Shown: piece after piece, positions 1 through 11,632 of the stretch
How positions within the stretch are numbered: position 1 is the stretch's first letter
Layout: the number at the start of each line of letters is the position of its first letter
Assembly: GCF_009730915.1 (NCBI RefSeq)
Contig: NC_052496.1
Span: 295,875 to 359,874 of the forward strand
Direction: 5' to 3'
Origin: Dioscorea cayenensis subsp. rotundata
Lineage: Eukaryota > Streptophyta > Magnoliopsida > Dioscoreales > Dioscoreaceae
DNA length: 64,000 bases
Notes under the pieces: generated by a model
What the model saw: only the letters and a program-made list of their open reading frames with translations
The model's database searches: none
Told to the model about the DNA's origin: nothing
Position numbers and translations under genes: made by a program

Positions 1-1130
1 GGGGTAGAAGAGAGCCAAGTGACTTGTTCAAACATGAGCCCAACTAAACTAATTACCGGACCTTGAATGATGTCTTGGGCGACCCGGAAGCATCACTAAC
101 TTAACTATATAAAAACAAAAAAAGGATGATCACATGGTCGTATGTATAGCTTTCATCATTCAGTTGCTTAAATTGACTGACATTTGGAATTGGAATTATA
201 TAGCTGGCTAGGTTAATTCTGGTCAGATGAACACTAATTGCAACTTAGAAACTGTGTTTCTCCATTGATTTTGTGACTAATTAAATGAAGTGTTGATTTG
301 GAATTAATTAGTTAGAGACGTGACAAGACTGATTAGACAATGAGAAAATTAGTTCACGTGATCGTTTAGTATATATTTTCTTTTTAGTTTGAGTGTATAA
401 TGTTCAAACATGGTCTTTATAATAATTTTCTTTTTCATATATTTAGCCAAAAATTTCAAGGTTCAAACGATGACCAAATTATAATTAAGTGGTATAATTT
501 CCTTGTGATGTCTCATTTCAATATATATCAATTTCATGGTGTATATTTTTCCAATCTAATAATCTCGATATGATTTCTTTTATCTGACTAAGTTGGCTAT
601 CAATGTCATGAGATTATTTAGAAATTAAGCTATAGAGGGTTGAGATTATCTTGAGATTATCTCGGGCCAATTAAGTTTAGATTAAATGCAAACCTAACGT
701 AGTTGAAAAATATTTGCATAGAGCCACCTCGAATTAATTAAAAAATGACCACTTTATTAATTCAAATTACCACCTTAATTTTAAACATCTCTTAAATTCT
801 GTAACCAATGTGTGAATGCTTCATAAATTAAGTTTAAATTCTAATTGAATCTATGTTGGACTTTTTTTAAGAATATATATTTATTAATGTAAAAACTTAA
901 GGGCATGTCATTTGTTAAAGACCAATGTTTAAGCACGTTATCTTTTCTCTCTATTATATAGTGATGGAGAATATGTCACAAAATACAGGGCATATATTAA
1001 ATTCTAATAATATTGATTTAATTTTGGTTTCATAAGGTAATTAAATTTTGTTAATTTGGATAAGAAGTTTATATCAGAGGGATCTAAAGTGAAGCTGGAA
1101 GATTCCATGGTGACGATTCCGGCGTACTTT
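1..1130. other. AT-rich intergenic sequence
   Basis: No coding region, RNA gene or bounded repeat could be supported here. The stretch is AT-rich with short homopolymer runs and no long open frame on either strand. Confidence 0.6.
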
Positions 1131-1373
1131 GAAGTTTTTTGGACTTTGTGCTATGAAGTCTAGTGGGGCCCGGTGTCAAAAGAGATGCATGACCAGAGCA
1201 CGGGCTAGGGTTTTTTTTGGGGGGAGCTTTGAGGCAACCCTTTGTTTCTTGTTTTTTTTTTCATTTATATGATATGTGCTTTTTTTGTTTCCTCCACGCC
1301 GGTTTCATGGAGGATTGTTTTTTTCTTTTTAATGGAAGTGATTTATCCATCTTTTCAACAAATAATAAAAAAT
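1130..1373 (+). mobile_element. possible LINE 3' end
   Basis: A GC-richer stretch with many T-runs leads into a motif of the kind 'AATGGAAGTGATTTATCCATC' followed by an A-rich tail. This resembles 3' ends of plant LINEs, where a 'TGGTTTATCCACCTTT' stretch precedes poly(A). No reverse-transcriptase frame is present, so this would be a strongly 5'-truncated copy. The left limit is approximate and the call rests on the resemblance of the tail alone. Confidence 0.35.
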
Positions 1374-1542
1374 TTTATATCATTGATTCACCATAATACA
1401 AAAACAAGCATCAGAGTGGATTGACCAATCATTTTTAGATGTCTTCTTTGTTTCCTTTCACATGTGAGTTCTAATACTTTTCCATAGACCATTTTTATAG
1501 GTTTATTTTTTACCTTTCATTACAATATGGTTTACTATTGGA

Positions 1543-1740
1543 TAGCCCAATGGTATGACACCAAAGTGTAAAGGGGGAGGTCATGGGCTCAAATCCCTCC
1601 TCCGGCAGTACTGTTCCCCGTTCATACACTGTTCACCGGGATTTTTATATTATTCTTATACTGTACATCCGGGCTTCAGTACTGTTCAGTACTGCGCTTG
1701 TCGCCTATTATTCAAATATATATCTATATATATATATATA
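1543..1740 (+). mobile_element. tRNA-derived SINE
   Basis: The head has a Pol III-type A box (TAGCCCAATGG, near 1544) and a B box (GGGCTCAAATCC, near 1584) about 40 bases apart, as in tRNA-derived plant SINEs. A GC-rich body with repeated 'TACTGTTC' words follows, then an AT-simple tail ending near 1740. There is no convincing cloverleaf, so it is not a tRNA gene. Target duplications were not identified. Confidence 0.6.
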
Positions 1741-2131
1741 TATGGTTTATATAGACTTTACTCATATATAAGAAAGAAAAAGATTAATTAGTCTCTCATG
1801 CAACCTTATAAGTGAAGCGATATTTTTACTAGTTAGCATGCAAATAATTGACTTTCATTTGTAATTATCATTGCATCACACTCAAAACAATTATTCAAAA
1901 AGAAAAACTCATGGTTTCAACGACAACAAGCACCACTTGAAAAGCACATGATCAATGATTGATCCTGCTATATAATTTTGAAGCAAACATTATTGTCTCT
2001 CTTCATCATTCTTTCTCAAATGAATGAGAGAAATTCTACAAATCCTTAGTCTTCAACTCTTCATCACTAGTCTCTAAATAATTCACAAAAAGTTAACATA
2101 TATATATATATATGGTCCCGCTTCCAATTAA

Positions 2132-2458
2132 TCAATGAATGAGATATGTGACCACAAGAGCAACAAGCATGAGAACATATCCAATAGCCTGATCTATCAT
2201 CTTGGCTGCACCGAAAAAGAAAAAAAAAAGAAAAAAAGAAAAAAAAACGACTTAATGAGCTTATTTTCTCTTCAATATCAAATCATTAATTAGAAACTGG
2301 TGTATATACATACATACATATATATATATATATAGCTTACCATCAGCCTTAGGAACATCAGAAGGTGAAGGAGGTGGAAGGCCAAGACAAGGATGCAAGA
2401 TGGTGGAGATCACAAAGTAAGCCAAAAGAAGTGTAGGCAATGTCATGGAACTCATCAT
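2132..2458 (-). CDS. arabinogalactan peptide (AG-peptide, GPI-anchored)
   Basis: Two exons, complement(2132..2205, 2341..2458), encode 63 residues. An N-terminal signal peptide (about residues 1-26, hydrophobic core LPTLLLAYFVIST) is followed by a very short Pro-rich mature core (PPPSPS), then the C-terminal block MIDQAIGYVLMLVALVVTYL, which is the hallmark of plant AG-peptides. The family's C terminus is a GPI-attachment signal, so the mature product is a short hydroxyproline-arabinogalactosylated peptide on the outer plasma membrane. The splice sites are canonical (GATG|gtaagc and gtgcag|CCAAG, phase 1). The start is the first of two adjacent Met codons. The 135-bp intron holds AT and poly-purine simple repeats. 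Its precise physiological role is unknown. Confidence 0.85.
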
Positions 2459-3890
2459 CTTATAAATTAAACTCTGATAATTAATTGATAGTCTTACATA
2501 TGAATGAAGTGGAGAAGATATATATGGTGAAGCACTTCTTATATAGACTTATAAGCGTACTTGAAGGATGGGTAGATACCGACCCTCTGAGCTTTTTGAC
2601 TTGATAGCATTGGGGTTGACTTTTAAGAATGGACAAAAAAAGTCAAAAAGCAGAAGGGTTTGACTCTGATGTAGATTTATAGCCACCCTTATGTTGATTG
2701 CTAAGAGATCATATTAATGCATGCATGTTACCATTGAAATATTCATTGTCAGTATTATGTCATCCCTTACATATATGCAGTAATTAAATATAAGCTTGCA
2801 TGTACTATACATATTTTTCTTTTTTACTTTTTTTTTTAATCTTAATTGGTGGTCTTTGAACCATGTTTTCAACCACTAATAAATTAGAAGTGTGGATCAT
2901 GTTCTTCTTGAGGCGGCATGGTTAATTAGCATTATTTTGATCTTACGTTTGTAAAAATGAAAACTTTGAAGTTTGTGAAGGTGAAGATGTGAATGGCCAC
3001 TTCAGCAGCTCTTTGACGTTGACCAAGTGTTTGACATTTGGAATTTGAACCAAATGAATTTTCAATATCAGCAATAAATGTAAGGTGATCTGTTTGACAG
3101 ATGGTGGATATATGGACATGGTTCTCATTCAAACTTAACAACCAAAATAAATGTGATGTAGCATGTTTTGTGTGCCTTTACAAAACTTATTTGTTTGATC
3201 AAATTACTTTTACAATATATGAGAACAAGTCAACCTTTAATTATCATCACACCTAATTGCATGAAAATGAGTCTGTTTTAGATGACCATAAGGACATTAA
3301 TGGAATGTATTGATTGAAGTTTGAAGGCAGATGGCCCTGGCCCTTTTTTTCATCTCGAGTCTACATCGAAATAACCAAATTAAACAAACATAAATTTATT
3401 TTATTTTAAAAACATATTTTTACTTAAAAAGTCAAAATGAATGGCCTTCACTTCAGCCGTACCAGCTGACTTTCAAACTATAGATTTTCGGGAATTTTAT
3501 CAAATATTCAATATCAACTTCATTTAATTCATTATTGTTTTCTCACTCTAGTTCAGAAATTGTATTACTTTGATGAGATCATCAATTGTTTTAAAATATA
3601 AAGTTGATTAATTTAGCTCAATTTGAAATGTCACTCCGCATCTACAGTTACTGAGCTCTTTGGCTGATTACAAGAAATATATTTTAAAAAATCCACATTA
3701 ATTTATGAAGGACAAAAAAAATTCAAAAGATTCATGGTTAATAGCTGACAAAGTGATGTAAAAGAAATCAGAAAAACATCAAAATAAAAAGGCAGAGAGA
3801 ACACCATGAATTTTCGAGTAAATAATGCGGATGAAATTGCACAAGATAATGATTGCATTAATTGGTAATAAAATGTCCAAGAACAACAAA
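2459..3890. other. intergenic sequence, no supported gene
   Basis: This contains the presumed promoter side of the AG-peptide gene, including a 'TATATATGG' stretch near 2519 and 'TTATATAGAC' near 2540 that could act as TATA elements. No coding region is supported in the remainder. Confidence 0.5.
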
Positions 3891-3898
3891 CAACAAGT

Positions 3899-4288
3899 TC
3901 ATCTGCAGAATTTTCGGTTCAGATGGACCAATTTCTTCCTGCAAACAATTGAAGGATGAGAAATAACAGGAAGGCCCCAATGTGACGAGAAGTTGATGGT
4001 TGGATATACGACACCGTCCGGCTTCATTGCGCTTGATATTTCCTCATACAACTCGAAAATCCTTCTCGGCAGCATGATCACTGAAAACTGCTTCCATTTC
4101 AACCTTTTCGAGGATGAAAGCCGGAGACCAAAGACCTTACCATTTACGTTCCTCAGCCACCGAATTCCAGGCCTCGGAGACTTGTCTTCACTAGTTAACT
4201 TGTGATAATGCCCTCCTGAGCACCCCCGGATTACGTCTCGCAAACCCATTAAAGAGGTGTGAAAATTTGGAAACCTGGAGCTCAAGTC
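3899..4288 (-). CDS. plant-specific protein of unknown function, last exon
   Basis: A 130-codon open exon follows a canonical acceptor (ggtacag|GACTTG, exon start 4288) and ends at a TGA at 3899. The 129 residues are rich in Arg/Lys, with conserved-looking blocks such as GLRDVIRGCSGGHYHKL, RWLRNVNGKVFGLRLS, WKQFSVIMLPRRIFELY and FSSHWGLPVLS-like residues near the end. I recall similar small proteins in many angiosperms, none with a known function. The exon has no Met at its beginning (it opens Asp-Leu-Ser-Ser), so the start codon should lie in an upstream exon that I could not locate with confidence. A Met 13 residues into the exon is a poorer alternative start. No membrane segment or known catalytic motif is visible. 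Confidence 0.6.
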   Translation of the reverse strand, partial: DLSSRFPNFHTSLMGLRDVIRGCSGGHYHKLTSEDKSPRPGIRWLRNVNGKVFGLRLSSSKRLKWKQFSVIMLPRRIFELYEEISSAMKPDGVVYPTINFSSHWGLPVISHPSIVCRKKLVHLNRKFCR

Positions 4289-6540
4289 CTGTACCAGATA
4301 TCAAGTATGGAAATGAAACTTATTTGATTTTGAATTGCAGAGAGTGAAGTTAAACAGACATATATAGATATGGCAACGACAGTAACATAACAAGCGGGGG
4401 AGTGTATTGAGCTGAGCACATGGAAGAATCCTTCACTGTACTAAATTGAGCATTAGAAATGCAGGGAAACAAACAAGGTTCCTTTGTCCAGATTCCTTTA
4501 AACACATGGCCAGCGCCAGTTGTTTACTCTTTTGGTAGAATGGGGGCAGTATGGTTTGTTGCATCAATAATTGGGCATGTGCAATCACTACTCACCATGT
4601 TAGTAAAGACGGATAAGGAACAAAACAAATCATCACTAATGATTTGTTAGAGAGAATGTAAGCTATTAACAATTACTTTTAAGATCTAAACTTGGATTGA
4701 CAGTATGTTAGAAGACAAAGTATAGACACAACACTTCCAATTATGTCATTTAATTACAGCAATCTTTGCAGCCTTATGATTCCAGCAGCTTTAGAAAATA
4801 AATACTGTATTAGTTTAATCATCCTTGACCACACTTGACCTAACTTCTCTTTTAATGAAAATAAGAGCATTAGATTATGTATGATCACAGAACAATCACC
4901 AGGAGAAAAATAAAAATAGGAATCAATAAAGGCCAGCTTTGCCTGAGCATTGCATTATAACAGTACAGATTCAGGGAAGCTATATAATCACAGAGTAACA
5001 GAGGAAGTGCTGCACGGTGACTGATTGAACATCTTAAGTTACACCAGCAGTATACAGATCAACACACAAGTGAACAGTCCACATAAGAGAATGCTCATCA
5101 ATAAATTTTTAGTTGTATGTACCGGATATATACCCAATTTCTTGAAATAATGAGGTAGGGATAAGCCTAACATTTTATTCAATAGCCATAACCATATAAG
5201 ATATGTAACTTAAATAGTGATGAAAGTACTTTCCTATACAGTTCTCACAGAGTCAAAAATGACTGAATTTTAGAATAGATATACAAGATTAGATCAATTG
5301 ACTAGACAGAATCATAGACTAGAGCGCCTTCTATGGGAAAGTTTGAATAACACTTCACCAAAGAGGCTATCAAGATGCTTCAGAAATGTTTCTCACACCC
5401 TAGCCAAAGATGCAAGGGGGCGAATAATAGGCAGGTGTTATAAATTAATTATTATGTAGGACCTCCAATGCAGCAGATCTGTTATTTTAACATGATTAGC
5501 TATTAGGTTGGTGTTTCAACATTTAACTATAGAATCCACCCTCCATTACTTACAAGATAAAGATATAGAGGTAGTTTGGCACTTCCAAAAGCACAGCCTG
5601 TTAGAAACTGGCATCAATTTGGAGTAATATAAACATGCACCGCCTAGAAGTCAAGATTGCAATTAAATGGATACTATAATGAAAAATGCAGTGTAGTCAA
5701 GGAGGTTACAAAAGGGCAAGGCCAGGATCTGACCCACATAAGCTGGAGCCTTGCCATCGAGTTTCAAAAATTAACCACCAAGCCTGCCTCCACCAAAAGT
5801 TGATGGCCCAAACACTTGCCTGAATATTAGCTGAGGTTTGAACCTAAGTTGAATAAGTTCAGACGAAATATGCAAGCCTGAGTTTGACATGTAGCCAAAA
5901 GGCCTGGGTCTAAATCACCAAGCCCACAGACACCCATTGGGTAGACAGGTTTTAGGTTTCAAATTTATTGTTGATAACATTTTCTATTTATGACATTCTA
6001 TCCTATGAACAAGCAGCATAAGAGAGTTCACAGAAATAAATACCAAAGAAAATGCAGCCCTTTAAATCCACCCAAGGTATCAAAGGAATAAATCATACTA
6101 AATACATTATTTTAGGTATCTACAAGAGCAAGCCTGTTGGTTATCATCCACGGCATCTAAGAGAATTGGGACCATTGACCAGAATCATGCTGACCACTAA
6201 AAACACATACCCATAGTGAAGAAAATACTATAAATAATTTCTATGTATTAACAATTTAGCATGAGAATCCAACAGTGGAAGAATGCTTTACTTATCTTCC
6301 AAGCTCAAAAAATACTAGGTCTTTGAAAAACTATATTTTAGGACATTCCAGAAACAAAGGAAGGAACATCATGCAAGTTCAATGATTGTGAAGCAAATTT
6401 TTCTTTTAAAACTGTTGGTGAAAAATTAACACAAAGAATAATATCAGGATTAGGAAACATATGGACAAATAATAAAATGTAGTCAATACATTTACCTAAT
6501 GAAAATTTTCCTTACTTCAGTATATGTCATATGACACATA
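4289..6540. other. intergenic / upstream region; degenerate repeat near 5.70-5.95 kb
   Basis: No coding exon could be supported. At about 5695-5955 a GC-richer stretch reads like decayed transposon sequence (repeated AAGCCTG and AGGCCTGGG words), but no terminal repeats or target duplication were found. The rest is AT-rich. An upstream exon of the gene ending at 3899 may lie here. Confidence 0.4.
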
Positions 6541-8621
6541 TCACTTGAATGAAAATTTCCATACTTCTCGTACATTTGATGAACCATCAGCAACTTCCGC
6601 AATCAAGCAAGCATCCATAACACCTTGAATAGGAAGGCAAACATAACATATCAGACAAAAAGTTCAAGTACAACAATTAGCAGAACCTATTAAGATAACG
6701 CATATCAGCCATGAACACCTACATGGATCATCATCACACTCATATGAAACAGTTTAGTTCATGCAAAACATACTCGGACATGTATAAGAGCAAAATAAAT
6801 CACTGTGAGCATATCAATGTTCTTGTGTTCATATAAACAAGAAAAGCAGAAGGTTACAGGGAAAAAAAATACAGTACTATGGCGATCAAGTACATGTCAA
6901 TTGGACTAGCAACCATGTATGACTTCAGAATTTTCAAAGGACAATTCGCAGTTAGATGGCCACTGAGAGCATGCTCAGTGAGGCACTATATGATGAAGAT
7001 GAAGAAAAGAGGATATCCTTTCAGCTCAAATTTTCCAAATAATATAGGGTTAAAACCTCAGCTCACCATCTTCTTCAACAAAAAGTTGGAACTGTCTCGT
7101 GCCCCCACCCACTCCAAAGTAATGTTTCTTCCCTGCCATGTAAACAACTCCATGGGGGTAGCATAGGCACTGCACCACAAGTTTATAATCATCAACAAAA
7201 AAAAAAGGTGCATAATTAAATGAGAATGAGGAGCTAAAGTCTATATAAATGCAAACAAAAGTATAGAATTGCGTCAACCTTCTTAATCAGACTGTAGAGA
7301 TTGGGAAGTGAGGACAATTCATACACAGTTTCTGCCATTAAAACAATATCATAACCATCATATGTGCCTCTTGTTGAGTTCATTCCTGAATCTTTCTCTG
7401 TGCCATCATGATCGCAGTTTTGGAAAAGTAAATCATGCATATTACTCCAGTCACCAGCAAAGAAGCGGATTTCAGGAGATTGACTTGTTTTTATGTCTTT
7501 CACATTTGAATTCTTCTTTTTAAATGAGTCAAGATTAACATTTACATTTGGTATTGTCAGACATTTTAGGACCTCAGAATTGAAGTCCTGAAAATGGATA
7601 GCAGAAGCACCCTGATGATCGAATAAAGGAATATCAGGACTTAAAACAAATGGAATTTATGAGTTTGAATATTAAGCAGAAGAAAGCAACTTACCTCAAT
7701 GCACGTAAAGATTCCAGGAAGCCCATGACCACATCCAAGCTGCAAATTCAAATTTTTGCAATAAATTAAACAAAAAAATAAAAAAGAATAGAAAACCATT
7801 TCCAAACAAAGACAGCATCATGGACACCTTCCCTTACTACAAAAACATCCATGTATGCATGCCATGCAAATGGGACAATGGTCTAGACGCTGATATTGGA
7901 GCAAGCAAAATCATCACCTCTAACACTCGTTTCCCTATGATTGATAGCTGGCCTTGTTGGATTTCAGTCCACAGAGTCCTGACAAGATCAAGAGAGCCTT
8001 CCCATAGCTTCAACCCACCTATTACAACAATAGAAAAATGAAGCAAAGAGTGAACAAAAGCAATTTCTCAGACAACAAGCATCAAAGCAAGCGCACCTTC
8101 ATATTTTCCAGGAACAAGGTCAGAGTTTGCCACTCCAAAAACATCAAAAGTGCTCACTCTCCCCTGAATTCGAAACCAGATAGAGGATTAGCAATCAAAT
8201 TTCACAATCTTCTCATTCCAAAGCTCAAGTTAACACCTTGAGCAGCGTGACCTCTACATTAATGACGACAGGCTCAGGATGCGAAGTCTTGGGGCATGAT
8301 TCCTGGAAAACAGAACGTAATTAATTAGCAGGAAATCAGAGTATAAAGAATAGCTTGTAGAAGCTCGGCAATCACCTCCGAAGAAAGCACTTCAACAGGT
8401 GGAGGCAAAGGCGAAAGTGGCTTGGCCGAGGAAGCAAACAAGCCAGAGCCGGATCCAAAACCCAGCCCTAGCTGATGATAATGGTTCGAGAGGGAGAACA
8501 GAGGGTAGGACTCCTGCGGACAAGGATCAGAGAAAGCGTGAGAAATCAAATTAGAGAAACTCTATAAGAGAAAAAACAAAACCTTAGGCTTTGGAGGTGA
8601 ATCCCGCTTCTTCTCCGCCAT
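6541..8621 (-). CDS. METTL18: histidine protein methyltransferase 1 homologue (METTL18/Hpm1 type)
   Basis: Nine exons, complement(6541..6623, 7067..7169, 7279..7611, 7695..7739, 7918..8018, 8097..8163, 8237..8302, 8376..8513, 8583..8621), all with GT-AG borders and consistent phase, give 324 residues. The product is a seven-beta-strand AdoMet methyltransferase. Motif I reads VLELGCGHGLPGIF (about residues 135-148), followed by HFQDFNSEVL, whose D-x-N matches the substrate motif of METTL18/Hpm1. The family block YMAGKKHYFGVGGGTRQF lies near the C terminus. Known members methylate a histidine of ribosomal protein uL3, and the same role is inferred here. The N terminus (MAEKKRDSPPKPK) is basic and the Gly/Ser/Pro-rich next exon is probably disordered. 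The start lies 263 bp from the divergent PPR start codon, so the two genes probably share a promoter. A 'CTAGGGTTTAAG' telo-box-like motif lies upstream. Confidence 0.9.
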
Positions 8622-8884
8622 GGATGGAGAGAGAGCTCCAAGGAATCAGGCGAGGCTTTGCTAGGGTTTAAGGGCGGAGACGACGCTGCTTCGCTGATGC
8701 TCTGTTAGCGGATCCGAGACCGGATCCGATAAGATTCTATATATCTATATGCAATTATGAGTTATGACACTCGCCAGAAATATTTTATAATTTTACTATT
8801 TATAGGGACTAATATGAAAATTTACACGAGGCGCGAAACCATGGCCATGAGGAAGAGCTCGAGCTCGCTCTGAACTCTCACTCC
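8622..8884. promoter_or_regulatory. shared divergent promoter (METTL18 type / PPR)
   Basis: Only 263 bp separate the two divergent start codons. The interval contains a 'CTAGGGTTTAAG' motif (a telo-box on the minus strand, near 8661), a short 'TATATATC' stretch near 8740 and CG-containing words. This compact arrangement suggests a bidirectional promoter, by inference from spacing. Confidence 0.5.
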
Positions 8885-11632
8885 ATGCATCGCTATTTTC
8901 CGGAGTTCTCTGCTTCAGCTTCTCATCTCAAGCTCCGGCGCCCACCTCCATCTCCATTGGAGAAGCTTTTAGCGGAAAAGAGAAGACCTTGCGGCCGTTT
9001 CTACAGTTCAAGATCCCCACCATTCCTAGATGGACAACTTGATGCTTATGGCGACCTCCTCTCTCTGTTTATTGGTTCTTCCTCTCCATCCCATTCCCAG
9101 AGCCTCCATGTTCATCTCTTTAAGAAAGGATTCGCTGAAGATGTCTTTTTGTCCAACAACCTCATCAACTCTTATGCGAGAACATCTCATATGGCGGATG
9201 CCCACAGGGTGTTCGACGAAATTCCTGAGAAGAATGTGGTGTCATGGACTTGCTTGATTGCCGGGTACACGCAAAATGGCTTTGCTTATGAATCTTGCCG
9301 TCTGTTTCGTTCGATGCTTTTCTCTGGATTCGCTCCCACTCACTTCACTTTCGGTAGTGTTCTTCGGGCGTGCATGGAACTCGGCCCTGAATGCATGGCT
9401 CTTGGTAAACAAATCCACGGGTTGATTATGAAAATGCTCTATGGAGTGGATACCGTGGTGTGCAATGCGTTAATATCCATGTATGGAGGTTGTTGCCTGG
9501 ACTCCACGAGATATGCTCGGCTAGTGTTTGATGGCGCATTGGTCAAGAACTCAATCTCTTGGAATTCTATTATATCTGTGCATTCTCAAAGAGGAGATGT
9601 TGTCCCGGTGTTTCAGCTTTTCTCTGAGATGCAGATGTGTGATTTAAGGCCAAACGAGTACACTTTTGGGAGTTTGATAACTGCAACTTATTCTTCTTGT
9701 TCTTCTTGTCTTGTTGAACAAATGCTCGCCAGAGTATGCAAGTCTGGTTTTTTAAGTGATCTTTACGTGGGCAGTGCTCTTGTTAGTGCTCTTGCAAGAA
9801 CTGGATTGCTTGATGAGGCTAGAAAATTTTTGAGGCAAATGAATGAGAGGAATGCTGTTACAATGAATGGTTTGATGGTGGGTCTCGTCAGGCAGGGCCG
9901 TGGAGAAGAAGCCGTGGATGTTTTCCGGGAAACATATGATTATCTTGTTCTCAATTGTGATTCTTATGTAGTTTTGCTTAGTGCTATAGCGGAGTTTTCA
10001 ACACCAGAGGAAGGTTGGAGAAGAGGGAGGGAAGTTCATGGGCTTGTTACTAGAACTGGTCTTATCAACTCTAAGGTTGCCATTGGGAATGGATTGGTTA
10101 ACATGTATGCAAAATGCGGCGCTAATGAGGAAGCTTGCAATGTATTCCAAAACATGAGTATGAGAGATCAAATCTCATGGAATTCAATGATTGCAGGTCA
10201 TGATCAAAATAATTGTTTTGAAGAAGCAATGGACACTTTCCGGGATATGATCAGCAGTGGTGTGATGCCTACAAATTATGCAACAATCAGCATGTTGAGT
10301 TCATGCGCTAGCTTGAGGCATTTCAGTGCAGGTTCACAAGTGCATTGTGCTGGGATTAAATTGGGCCTTGATTTTGATGTTTCTGTGTCAAATTCACTTC
10401 TTAACTTGTATGGTGAATGCGGTGATATTTCCGACTGCTGGAAAGTCTTTAGATCTATGCCGAGTTATGACCAGGTATCGTGGAATTGTATGATAGGAGT
10501 TTTAGCTGATTCCGAGAAGTCTGCAAGTGAATCAATTGAAGTTTTCCTAAATATGATGAGAAGTGGGTGGAGACCAAATAGAGTAACTTTTGTCAATCTA
10601 TTTGCTGCTTTGACACCACTTTCTGTTAGCAGTTTAGGCAGGGAGGTTCATGCATTGGCACTCAAATACGGGGTGTCAGACTACACTGCTGTCGAGAATG
10701 CGCTTATATATTGCTATGCAAAATCTGGAGAGATGGATGACTGTGAGCGCATTTTTCATAACATGTCAAGTAGAAGAGATGGTGTCTCATGGAATTCTAT
10801 GGTTGCCGGGTACATTCACAATGGACTAATGGCCAAAGTGATGGATTTTGTTTGGTTGATGGTTCACAATGGACAGAAGATGGATTGCTTCACCGTTGCC
10901 ACTGTCCTGAGCGCATGTGCCTCTGCTGTGACATTGAAACATGGAATGGAACTACATGCGTTCAGCATAAGATTTCTCTCGGAAACTGATGTTGTGCTGG
11001 ACAGCGCACTAGTTGACATGTACTCAAAGTGTGGAAGAATAGATTATGCGTCAACAGTCTTCAGATCGATGCCATTGAAAAATGAGTTCTCATGGAACTC
11101 AATGATTTCAGGCTATGCTCAACATGGACATGGAGAGAAGGCTCTTGAGCTCTTCAGGGAGATGCAGAGTGGGAATCAAAGACCAGATCATGTGACCTTT
11201 GTCGGAGTTTTATCTGCTTGCAGTCATGCAGGATTAGTGGAACAAGGTTTGGATTGTTTTGAATCTATGACTAACAAATACGAATTAGTTCCTCGAATGG
11301 AGCACTACTCATGTATTGCCGATCTCTTGGGTCGAGCTGGTAAGCTTGATAAGCTAGAAGAATTCATTAAAAGTATGCCAGTCAGTCCTAACATTCTCAT
11401 ATGGAGAACAGTGCTTGTTGCTTGCTCCCGATCAAAAGACGGAGCAAAAACCGATCTGTGGAAGCAGGCTTCGAAGATGCTTTTGGAATTAGAGCCTCAA
11501 AATCCTGTAAATTATGTTCTTACCTCACATATGTATGCCTCAAAAGGGAGGTGGGAAGAGATGGCAGAAACTAGAACAGCATTGAGTGGCAAACTGGTTA
11601 GAAAGGAAGCAGGTTGCAGCTGGGTCACTTAG
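8885..11632 (+). CDS. PLS-class pentatricopeptide repeat protein, E-type, lacking DYW domain
   Basis: An intronless 915-codon frame. An Arg/Ser-rich N terminus (about 60 residues), probably an organelle transit peptide, is followed by roughly twenty PPR motifs of P/L/S type (recurrent 'SWNSMI' and 'NALI.MY.KCG'). The C-terminal E motif ends in KEAGCSWVT and then stops. The repeat pattern and sequence match my memory of Arabidopsis At5g09950 (MEF7, mitochondrial RNA editing) closely enough to suggest orthology. That protein continues after GCSWV into E+ and DYW deaminase-like domains, and this one does not. It would bind organellar RNA and, if it edits, would need a DYW partner in trans. A short downstream string (MKAGYVL at 11682, another frame) resembles the start of the lost DYW region. 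The start ATG is the first after the divergent promoter. Confidence 0.9.
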   Translation: MHRYFPEFSASASHLKLRRPPPSPLEKLLAEKRRPCGRFYSSRSPPFLDGQLDAYGDLLSLFIGSSSPSHSQSLHVHLFKKGFAEDVFLSNNLINSYARTSHMADAHRVFDEIPEKNVVSWTCLIAGYTQNGFAYESCRLFRSMLFSGFAPTHFTFGSVLRACMELGPECMALGKQIHGLIMKMLYGVDTVVCNALISMYGGCCLDSTRYARLVFDGALVKNSISWNSIISVHSQRGDVVPVFQLFSEMQMCDLRPNEYTFGSLITATYSSCSSCLVEQMLARVCKSGFLSDLYVGSALVSALARTGLLDEARKFLRQMNERNAVTMNGLMVGLVRQGRGEEAVDVFRETYDYLVLNCDSYVVLLSAIAEFSTPEEGWRRGREVHGLVTRTGLINSKVAIGNGLVNMYAKCGANEEACNVFQNMSMRDQISWNSMIAGHDQNNCFEEAMDTFRDMISSGVMPTNYATISMLSSCASLRHFSAGSQVHCAGIKLGLDFDVSVSNSLLNLYGECGDISDCWKVFRSMPSYDQVSWNCMIGVLADSEKSASESIEVFLNMMRSGWRPNRVTFVNLFAALTPLSVSSLGREVHALALKYGVSDYTAVENALIYCYAKSGEMDDCERIFHNMSSRRDGVSWNSMVAGYIHNGLMAKVMDFVWLMVHNGQKMDCFTVATVLSACASAVTLKHGMELHAFSIRFLSETDVVLDSALVDMYSKCGRIDYASTVFRSMPLKNEFSWNSMISGYAQHGHGEKALELFREMQSGNQRPDHVTFVGVLSACSHAGLVEQGLDCFESMTNKYELVPRMEHYSCIADLLGRAGKLDKLEEFIKSMPVSPNILIWRTVLVACSRSKDGAKTDLWKQASKMLLELEPQNPVNYVLTSHMYASKGRWEEMAETRTALSGKLVRKEAGCSWVT

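Noticed and set aside
1543-1740. Considered as a tRNA gene because of the A- and B-box motifs
   Set aside because: No cloverleaf could be drawn, the acceptor stem does not pair, and the downstream body and tail fit a SINE.
5695-5955. GC-richer stretch considered as a coding exon
   Set aside because: No frame without stops on either strand and no splice context. More likely decayed repeat DNA, and no ends were found to name an element.
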